A stretch of 64,000 nt of DNA from Salinimonas profundi. GTDB taxonomy: Bacteria > Pseudomonadota > Gammaproteobacteria > Enterobacterales > Alteromonadaceae. The translations under genes were made by a program, and so were the position numbers. This document shows positions 56,903 through 64,000 of the stretch, piece after piece. Under the pieces are notes generated by a model that saw only the letters and a list, made by a program, of their open reading frames with translations, did not search any database and was not told the DNA's origin. The stretch is taken from assembly GCF_014750655.1 (NCBI RefSeq), contig NZ_JABBXD010000004.1:186001-250000 (forward strand), written 5' to 3'. Numbering within the stretch: the stretch's first letter is position 1; every line of letters starts with the position of its first letter.

Positions 56903-57951
56903 TGAAGCTTTCAACCAGTCACTGGCATTATCTTTACGGTGAACCTACTGCCATCGCGCTTTTTAAACAGCACGCTGAAGACTTTGTCGTGGTCGAGGAC
57001 CTGGGTTATCCCCTGTCCGGCGATGGTGAGCATCAGTTTATACTGGTAGAAAAGGTCAATGCGAACACGGCATTTGTTGCTGAGGCACTGGCAAAATACA
57101 CCGGGCTGCCGCTTCGCAGTGTGACCTATGCGGGTCGAAAAGATAAATACGCCCTCACCCGCCAGTGGTTTGGCCTGCATGCGCCGGGCAAAGCAGACTT
57201 TGATTTCAGTGGCTTTACCTTACCCGGCGTACAGGTGCTTAGTCAGACACGTCACAATAAAAAGCTTAAAACCGGTCAGCTTAGAGGAAACCGGTTTACT
57301 ATCACGCTGCGCGAAACAAAAGATAGCGATGCATTGATAGAGCGCCTGATAACTGTCAGAGATAATGGCGTGCCTAATTACTTTGGCGAGCAGCGCTTCG
57401 GCGTAGTACGTGCAGATGAAAACGGTGAACGCCAGGAAGGGGGCAATCTGATTCTTGCTGCGCGCATGGTTGAGGGTGAAACAATCCGTAACCGCAATAA
57501 GCGCTCCATGGCCTTATCTGCCCTACGCAGTCATTTATTCAATAGCCAGCTCAGCGCACGGATTGAAAAATCCTGTTTTGACCAGGTGCTACCCGGCGAT
57601 GCACTGATTCTGAAAGGCTCAAACAGCTTTTTCATTAACGATGGATCGGACCACACGGTACAGCAACGCTATCAGACTAAGGATTTGAGTCCGTCTGCAG
57701 CAATGTGGGGGGCCGGAAAACAGGCCACGACTGCAGATGCTCTGGCACTTGAAAACGAGGTGGTCAGTGCGTTTCAACCGGTAGCAGACTTTCTGGCTAA
57801 GGCTGGGCTTAAGCAGGAACGTCGTAGCATAAAAATATGGCCGGAAAATCTTGAATGGGAACAGCAAGGTGATACATTTACTGTTTGCTTTTCGCTACCC
57901 AGCGGATGTTTTGCAACGTCTGTTCTTCGTGAGTGCGTTATCACTGACTAA
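56902..57951 (+). CDS. truD: tRNA pseudouridine(13) synthase
   Basis: A 349-residue TruD that makes pseudouridine at position 13 of tRNA-Glu. The catalytic aspartate lies in YAGRKDKYALTRQWF. RNRNKRSMALSALRSHLFN and NYFGEQRFG are conserved segments. It overlaps ispF by one base and precedes surE by 28 bp. Confidence 0.96.
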   Translation: MKLSTSHWHYLYGEPTAIALFKQHAEDFVVVEDLGYPLSGDGEHQFILVEKVNANTAFVAEALAKYTGLPLRSVTYAGRKDKYALTRQWFGLHAPGKADFDFSGFTLPGVQVLSQTRHNKKLKTGQLRGNRFTITLRETKDSDALIERLITVRDNGVPNYFGEQRFGVVRADENGERQEGGNLILAARMVEGETIRNRNKRSMALSALRSHLFNSQLSARIEKSCFDQVLPGDALILKGSNSFFINDGSDHTVQQRYQTKDLSPSAAMWGAGKQATTADALALENEVVSAFQPVADFLAKAGLKQERRSIKIWPENLEWEQQGDTFTVCFSLPSGCFATSVLRECVITD

Positions 57952-57979
57952 TTAATGTATAACTGACTATGGAGTCGCT

Positions 57980-58723
57980 ATGAGAATTCTCCTGAGCAAC
58001 GACGATAGTGTATTTGCCAAAGGCATAAATGTACTGTTCAACGCGCTGAATGAAAAGCATGATGTCACTGTCATCGCCCCTGACCGTAACTGCTCTGGTG
58101 CCAGCAATGCCTTATCATTGCATCAGCCACTTCGCATTCAGCAGTTGGATAACGGATTTTACTCAGTCAACGGCACGCCCTCTGACTGTGTTCATGTTGG
58201 TGTAAACAGTTTCATGGATGACGAGCCAGAGCTGGTAGTTTCGGGCATAAATCATGGCGCGAACCTGGGTGACGATGTTATTTACTCAGGCACTGTTGCT
58301 GCAGCCACTGAGGGACGTTACATGGGGCTGCCGGCCATCGCTGTATCGCTGACCAGTCATGAGGGCAACCATTTTGAAACTGCCGCGCAGGTCGTGCTCG
58401 ATATAATAGATAAATTACAGCAGCATCCGCTTGAAGCTAATCAGATACTGAATGTGAACGTGCCTGATGTGCCGTATAATTCACTTAACGGCATAAAAGT
58501 CACCCGTCAGGGTCGTCGGCATCGTGCGGAAGGTATGGTAAAAACCAAAGATCCGTTTGGTCGTACAATTTTCTGGTACGGTCCGGCAGGCGCTGAGCAG
58601 GATGCTTCGGAAGGCACAGATTTTCACGCTATCGCCAATAATTACTGTTCAGTCACACCGCTGGATGTGGATATGACTGCACACAACAGCCTGGAAACTA
58701 TGAAAAACTGGCTGGATAAATAA
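57980..58723 (+). CDS. surE: 5'/3'-nucleotidase SurE
   Basis: A 247-residue metal-dependent nucleotide and polyphosphate phosphatase. The metal-binding DD is in [12 protein letters not shown], where most homologues have NDDGxxAPG. A serine and an asparagine in [11 protein letters not shown] and [18 protein letters not shown] complete the site. It is part of the surE-pcm-nlpD-rpoS stationary-phase cluster. Confidence 0.95.
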   Translation: MRILLSNDDSVFAKGINVLFNALNEKHDVTVIAPDRNCSGASNALSLHQPLRIQQLDNGFYSVNGTPSDCVHVGVNSFMDDEPELVVSGINHGANLGDDVIYSGTVAAATEGRYMGLPAIAVSLTSHEGNHFETAAQVVLDIIDKLQQHPLEANQILNVNVPDVPYNSLNGIKVTRQGRRHRAEGMVKTKDPFGRTIFWYGPAGAEQDASEGTDFHAIANNYCSVTPLDVDMTAHNSLETMKNWLDK

Positions 58724-58763
58724 CAATTATAATTAGTTTTTTCGTCAGGAAACGAATACTGCA

Positions 58764-59399
58764 ATGAGAACGTCGAGAAAAGGGGAGACACTCGCTGAAT
58801 TGCTTTACCAGGAAGGTGTAAGAAATCAGCAGGTACTTAACGCGATTGCCGCCACACCGCGCGAGTTGTTTCTACCCGATGCGCTTAAACACAAAGCTTA
58901 TCAGAATACCGCCCTGCCAATAGGTCAGGGTCAGACTATTTCGCAGCCCTATATCGTTGCCCGAATGACTGAATTGCTGCTTGATGCAGCGAATCAGCCA
59001 AAGAAGGTGCTGGAGATAGGAACGGGGTCGGGGTATCAGACTGCCATTCTGGCACAATTATTCGATAACGTTTTCAGCGTTGAGCGAATAAAAAGCCTGC
59101 AATTTCAGGCCAAACGCCGGATGAATCACCTGGACTTGCATAATATTGCTATGAAACACGGTGATGGCTGGCGTGGCTGGGCATCAAAAGGTCCGTTCGA
59201 TGCGATTATTGTTACCGCTGCAGCAAGCCGCATTCCTGATGATTTGCTGGCGCAGATCGAAGACGGTGGCCGGCTGATCATTCCGGTGGGTAACGAACAA
59301 CAACAACTTTTATGTATCGATCGGATCGATGGTGAGCTGCAGACAAAAACGGTTGAATCTGTACGCTTCGTCCCGCTGGTCGAAGGAGATCTTCTTTGA
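58764..59399 (+). CDS. pcm: Protein-L-isoaspartate O-methyltransferase
   Basis: A 211-residue SAM methyltransferase that repairs isoaspartyl residues in damaged proteins. [18 protein letters not shown] is the SAM-binding motif, followed by [20 protein letters not shown] upstream in the chain as the substrate loop. AGGAAACG precedes the ATG. It overlaps yqaA by four bases. Confidence 0.95.
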   Translation: MRTSRKGETLAELLYQEGVRNQQVLNAIAATPRELFLPDALKHKAYQNTALPIGQGQTISQPYIVARMTELLLDAANQPKKVLEIGTGSGYQTAILAQLFDNVFSVERIKSLQFQAKRRMNHLDLHNIAMKHGDGWRGWASKGPFDAIIVTAAASRIPDDLLAQIEDGGRLIIPVGNEQQQLLCIDRIDGELQTKTVESVRFVPLVEGDLL

Positions 59400-59977
59400 A
59401 AATATTCCAGCCTTGTTATGACCTGGCTATTCGTTGGTCCCGCCACAAACACGCCAGTCGTTATCTGGGCGGACTAAGCTTTGCAGAATCTATGTTTTTC
59501 CCTATCCCCCCTGATGTCATGCTGGCACCCATGTCGCTTTCACAGCCTTCACGGGCATGGTATTTCGCCATGCTTACCACGCTTGCCAGCGTGCTTGGAG
59601 GTATTGCCGGATATTTGCTGGGTTACTTTGCGTTCGAGGCATGGATAGAGCCTCTGATTGTTTCAGCAGGCTATGGCGATAAAATGGCGCAAGCCACAGG
59701 TTGGTTTAAAGAATACGGTATCTGGGTCGTATTTCTTGCTGGATTTTCGCCCATCCCCTACAAAGTCTTCACGATAAGCGCCGGTGTAATGCAAATGGCG
59801 ATTATCCCCTTTATTATTGCCTCAGCCATTGGTCGTGGTGCGCGCTTCTTTCTGGTTGCGGCACTAATGAAATGGGGCGGCGCAGCCATGGAAGAGAAGC
59901 TGCGACAATATATCGAAATATTAGGCTGGATCGCCGTCGGCCTGGTCATCGCTGCCTACTTTATTTTGAAAGGCTGA
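59396..59977 (+). CDS. yqaA: YqaA family membrane protein (DedA/SNARE-associated)
   Basis: A 193-residue inner-membrane protein with about four hydrophobic helices and the DedA-type motifs [13 protein letters not shown] and [14 protein letters not shown]. It starts with TTG at 59396, with GAAGGAG upstream inside pcm. It may act in lipid flipping or envelope homeostasis, as proposed for DedA relatives. It lies five bases before nlpD, as in many Alteromonadales and Vibrio. Confidence 0.87.
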   Translation: MKIFQPCYDLAIRWSRHKHASRYLGGLSFAESMFFPIPPDVMLAPMSLSQPSRAWYFAMLTTLASVLGGIAGYLLGYFAFEAWIEPLIVSAGYGDKMAQATGWFKEYGIWVVFLAGFSPIPYKVFTISAGVMQMAIIPFIIASAIGRGARFFLVAALMKWGGAAMEEKLRQYIEILGWIAVGLVIAAYFILKG

Positions 59978-59982
59978 TTCTG

Positions 59983-60855
59983 ATGCTGAGCAGAATCTGG
60001 TGGTATCTGCTCGTTTTGTCGGGCGCGCTGTTATTAAGCAGTTGCGCTTCCGATCATACCCCTGCCCCGGTTGTTACATTAAACAGCCAGCCAGATCCTA
60101 AAGATTTTCACTATTCCGGCGATACCTATACTGTTAAATCAGGCGATACCCTGTTTGCAATTGCCTGGTACGCGAATATGGATTACCGGGACATCGCACA
60201 GTACAACGGATTGCGAGCACCTTACGATATTTATCCCGGGCAGAAACTGCGCCTGACGCAGCCCAAAACTGTTGCAAAAGCGCCCAATTATCGTACAAAA
60301 AGTAAACCAACCGTTTCTGGTCAGACCTCAGTATCGAAGCGAAAAAATACAGTTGACCGACCTAAGAAGCAGGCGTATGGTGACCGTAAAAATAATGTTA
60401 ACAACCAGACGGTTAAGTCCGCCAAAAGCGTGACGCCAAGCGTCAAAAACACGTCGCGAAAACAGTTTCCAGACCGTGTTGCACAGTGGGTTTGGCCCGC
60501 ATCAGGTAAGTTAATTGACACATTCAGTCGGAACGAATCCGGAAGAAAAGGTATAGGAATCTCTGGGGCCAGGGGAACAGCAATAAAAGCTGCGGCGTCA
60601 GGGAAAGTTGTCTATGCCGGAAATGGCCTGAGAGGCTACGGTAACTTAATAATTATTAAGCATACTGATAGTTTTCTAAGTGCATATGCGCACAACGATC
60701 AGATCACTGTAAAAGAACAGCAGTGGGTGAAAGCAGGGCAGACGATCGGCAGTATGGGTGATAGTGGCACGAACCTTGTAAAGCTTCACTTTGAGGTTCG
60801 TTACAGAGGCAAATCTTTGGATCCGCTTCGCTACCTTCCTCAGCGATCAAAATAA
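59983..60855 (+). CDS. nlpD: Lipoprotein NlpD, amidase activator
   Basis: A 290-residue outer-membrane lipoprotein with lipobox LLSSC, a LysM domain (about 48-92, YTVKSGDTLFAIAWYANMDY), a basic linker and a LytM (M23-like) domain (about 165-287). The LytM domain lacks the H-x3-D metal site (KGIGISG in its place) and keeps only the later HFEVRY. So it should activate an amidase such as AmiC rather than cut peptidoglycan. ATG 59983 was chosen because it starts the signal peptide. rpoS follows after 69 bp. Confidence 0.93.
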   Translation: MLSRIWWYLLVLSGALLLSSCASDHTPAPVVTLNSQPDPKDFHYSGDTYTVKSGDTLFAIAWYANMDYRDIAQYNGLRAPYDIYPGQKLRLTQPKTVAKAPNYRTKSKPTVSGQTSVSKRKNTVDRPKKQAYGDRKNNVNNQTVKSAKSVTPSVKNTSRKQFPDRVAQWVWPASGKLIDTFSRNESGRKGIGISGARGTAIKAAASGKVVYAGNGLRGYGNLIIIKHTDSFLSAYAHNDQITVKEQQWVKAGQTIGSMGDSGTNLVKLHFEVRYRGKSLDPLRYLPQRSK

Positions 60856-60924
60856 CAATAAACAATAATAAGAGATACAAAGGAGAACATTTGAGGTAAT
60901 TAAATTTACGCAGGAGATGCCGTC

Positions 60925-61911
60925 ATGGGAAAAACAAAAACCCCAAAGACACAAAAGCCTCACGAAGATATCGATGAAATGGATGATATCGTCGTACAAG
61001 ATGAAATGTTAGATACTAGCGATGATGACAGCAATGATGTTTTCATTACGCAGGAAGAAACCAGCAAAAACCTGGATGCCACTCAGTTATATCTGGGTGA
61101 AATAGGGTTTTCCCCACTACTTACCGCTGAAGAAGAAGTGCATTTTGCACGTCGTGCGCTAAAAGGCTGTGAAGCCTCTCGCAAGCGTATGATTGTCAGC
61201 AACTTACGCCTTGTTGTTAAAATTGCCCGTCGTTATAACAATCGTGGTCTTGCGCTGTTAGATCTGATTGAAGAAGGTAACCTGGGATTGATCCGCGCGG
61301 TCGAAAAATTCGATCCTGAACGCGGATTCAGATTCTCAACCTATGCGACATGGTGGATTCGGCAAACTATCGAACGCGCTATCATGAATCAGACCAGGAC
61401 AATTCGCCTGCCTATTCATGTAGTAAAAGAACTTAACGTCTATTTGCGTGCTGCCAGAGAGTTGTCGCAAAAGCTTGACCATGAGCCTACTGCTGAGGAA
61501 ATTGCAAAGGCGCTGGATAAGCCCGTAGAAGACGTAACCAAGATGCTTCGTCTGAATGAGCGAATTACGTCGGTAGACACCCCGATAGGCGGTGAAAACG
61601 ATAAAGCGCTGCTGGATATTCTTGCTGATCAGCACGAATACAGTCCTGAAGAAAATCTGCAGGATTCAGACATCAAGTCGAATATTGTAAGCTGGCTTGA
61701 AGAATTAAACCCTAAACAACGTGAAGTATTGGCCAGACGCTTTGGCTTGTTGGGATACGAACCCTCAACGCTGGAAGATGTGGGCGCTGAAATTGGTCTG
61801 ACGCGGGAACGGGTCCGCCAGATTCAGGTTGAAGCCTTGCGCCGCCTGCGTGAGATGCTTAGCCATCAGGGACTTTCTCTTGAAAACCTGTTTGAGCATA
61901 TGGGCGAATAG
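60925..61911 (+). CDS. rpoS: RNA polymerase sigma factor RpoS
   Basis: A 328-residue group 2 sigma-70 family factor for the stationary-phase and general stress response. It has an acidic N-terminus (1-45), region 1.2 with [17 protein letters not shown], region 2 with [20 protein letters not shown] and [17 protein letters not shown], and region 4 with [26 protein letters not shown] precedes the ATG. In E. coli the main rpoS promoter lies inside nlpD, and the same arrangement here makes that likely. Confidence 0.97.
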   Translation: MGKTKTPKTQKPHEDIDEMDDIVVQDEMLDTSDDDSNDVFITQEETSKNLDATQLYLGEIGFSPLLTAEEEVHFARRALKGCEASRKRMIVSNLRLVVKIARRYNNRGLALLDLIEEGNLGLIRAVEKFDPERGFRFSTYATWWIRQTIERAIMNQTRTIRLPIHVVKELNVYLRAARELSQKLDHEPTAEEIAKALDKPVEDVTKMLRLNERITSVDTPIGGENDKALLDILADQHEYSPEENLQDSDIKSNIVSWLEELNPKQREVLARRFGLLGYEPSTLEDVGAEIGLTRERVRQIQVEALRRLREMLSHQGLSLENLFEHMGE

Positions 61912-61934
61912 TTCTTTCGCCTGCTATCCGGAAT

Positions 61935-61969
61935 AAAAAAACCGCTTAGTGCATTCTAAGCGGTTTTTT
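61935..61969 (+). terminator. Rho-independent terminator after rpoS
   Basis: AACCGCTTAG (61940-61949) and CTAAGCGGTT (61956-61965) form a perfect 10-bp stem around TGCATT, followed by a T tract. It lies about 25 bp after the stop and has an A tract upstream, so may be bidirectional. Confidence 0.92.
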
Positions 61970-62093
61970 GTTGTTTGGGTTGCAAGAGGCTTCAGGCATT
62001 ACTCATTACCGGAATTGCATCCATTGGAGATATCTCTATTACCACGCGCTTTTACTGTGCAACCATCACCTGGCTGGTGCATCTTTTACCAGA

Positions 62094-62591
62094 TTAAGCA
62101 CGCTCCAACGTGACAAACCGATAATTATACGAATTTTTTTCATCCGGTGTATGCGCTTCTGAAGCGGTTTCTTTCCACTGCAACCTTGTGTAATCAGGAA
62201 ATTGCGTATCGCCTTCTACATTGGCGTCAATGAATGTCAGGTACAATTTGTCAGCACGATCAAGCAAAGCACTGTAAATACTACCGCCACCGATAATCAT
62301 GATCTCATCGGTAGCATCTGACAAACGCTCAGCCAATTTCAGGGCATCATCAACCGAATTGGTGATATGCGCATCATCAGGCAAAAAATCATCCTGACGT
62401 GTAATTACAATGTTCGGGCGGCCCGGCAGCGCTTTACCTATCGATTCGTAGGTTTTGCGCCCCATGACCACCGGCTTACCCATAGTAACCGACTTAAAAT
62501 GACGAAGATCAGCCGGCAAATGCCAGGGCATATCATTGTCGGCGCCGATAATACGATTGGCAGCCATGGCGGCAATCATTGCTACTTTCAT
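62094..62591 (-). CDS. folA: Dihydrofolate reductase
   Basis: A 165-residue enzyme that makes tetrahydrofolate, needed after each ThyA turnover. MIAAMAANRIIGADNDMPWHLPADL holds the substrate loop with the acidic residue in LPADL, and VVMGRKTYESIG and IIGGGSIYSAL are the NADPH motifs. It follows obgE by 12 bp on the same strand, which suggests co-transcription. Confidence 0.95.
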   Translation of the reverse strand: MKVAMIAAMAANRIIGADNDMPWHLPADLRHFKSVTMGKPVVMGRKTYESIGKALPGRPNIVITRQDDFLPDDAHITNSVDDALKLAERLSDATDEIMIIGGGSIYSALLDRADKLYLTFIDANVEGDTQFPDYTRLQWKETASEAHTPDEKNSYNYRFVTLERA

Positions 62592-62603
62592 GCCCTGCGA
62601 CCT

Positions 62604-63761
<1,158 letters not shown>

Positions 63762-63907
63762 TTATAACTCCGGATGTTTCCAGTTTTGCCTGTGAGACAG
63801 GTTACCTGTGATGCTTTGATCAGTCTGTGAATACTAAGTTTACACTAATGCCTGGCATGCATCACGATATTGACAGGATTTGATACACAACGGGGAAGAG
63901 AAGAAAC

Positions 63908-63935
63908 AAAAAACCCCGCTAGCGCGGGGTTTTTT
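63908..63935. terminator. Terminator between rpmA and obgE
   Basis: ACCCCGC and GCGGGGT form a stem around TAGC with A and T tracts on each side. It follows rpmA by about 30 bp on the minus strand. obgE therefore needs read-through or its own promoter in 63762-63907. Confidence 0.88.
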
Positions 63936-63965
63936 CAAAGCTTTTTAAGCAAAAAGCGTTTGCGC

Positions 63966-64000
63966 TTATTCTGCTACAATGCTTACGAACTTACGGTTCT
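63966..64000 (-). CDS. rpmA: 50S ribosomal protein L27 (3' end only)
   Basis: The last ten codons, NRKFVSIVAE and a TAA stop, are present on the minus strand. They match the end of ribosomal protein L27, which sits near the peptidyl-transferase centre. The gene continues beyond the right edge. The order rpmA-obgE is the usual one. Confidence 0.9.
   Translation of the reverse strand, partial: NRKFVSIVAE

Noticed and set aside
59983..60855. An active M23 endopeptidase
   Set aside because: The H-x3-D metal-binding motif is missing, so the NlpD activator role is the better reading.
61968..62162. A plus-strand 64-residue frame after rpoS
   Set aside because: It begins inside the terminator and overlaps the end of folA on the other strand, and its composition is not protein-like.

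Overview
The window is a chromosomal segment of a marine gammaproteobacterium, most likely an Alteromonadaceae member (Alteromonas/Salinimonas-like). I infer this from the protein sequences, from the conserved blocks tolC-nudF-yqiB-cpdA-yqiA-parE, mutH/rppH-ptsP-lgt-thyA, ftsB-ispD-ispF-truD-surE-pcm-yqaA-nlpD-rpoS and rpmA-obgE-folA, and from a PEP-CTERM/PrsT pair. No rRNA, tRNA or CRISPR array was found.

Positions 1-8609 are the right-hand part of a Tn7-like transposon that has entered the 3' end of parE. Its right end carries three ~19-bp repeats (candidate TnsB sites). It terminates in TGT, and those terminal bases complete the last sense codon of parE and supply its stop codon. Inward from the end are tnsA, tnsB, tnsC and a short tniQ on the minus strand. 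Facing them on the plus strand is an operon of a second, long TniQ/TnsD-like protein with three helix-turn-helix-like segments and two small unknown proteins. Divergent from that operon lie a WYL-domain regulator and the first codons of hsdM, the start of a type I restriction-modification cargo that continues off the left edge. The left end of the element is not in the window.

Positions 8605-27.5 kb are core chromosome: parE, yqiA, cpdA, yqiB and nudF, divergent from tolC. Then come a voltage-gated cation channel with an unusually acidic filter, a YrhK-like protein, an AI-2E family transporter, a PEP-CTERM protein behind a possible sigma-54 promoter, the PEP-CTERM accessory lipoprotein PrsT, the RNA helicase deaD, cysG, a transglutaminase-like protein and a PIN-PhoH ATPase.

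Positions 27.5-50.8 kb hold rapA-rluA, a MarR-controlled HlyD/DUF2955 efflux operon flanked by two paralogous genes of unknown function, a DUF3530 protein, ampG, a diguanylate cyclase coupled to a REC-CheC protein, and thyA-lgt-tauE/safE-like. They continue with ptsP-rppH, divergent mutH, a membrane protein of unknown function, the triphosphatase ygiF and an SH3/coiled-coil membrane protein.

Positions 50.9-64 kb hold putA, a 690-bp gene-free stretch, the ftsB-to-rpoS cell division, isoprenoid and stress cluster, then folA-obgE and the tail of rpmA. The most noteworthy region is the transposon: two TniQ proteins, two uncharacterised accessory proteins, a WYL-regulated defence cargo, and an end sequence that repairs the reading frame it enters.
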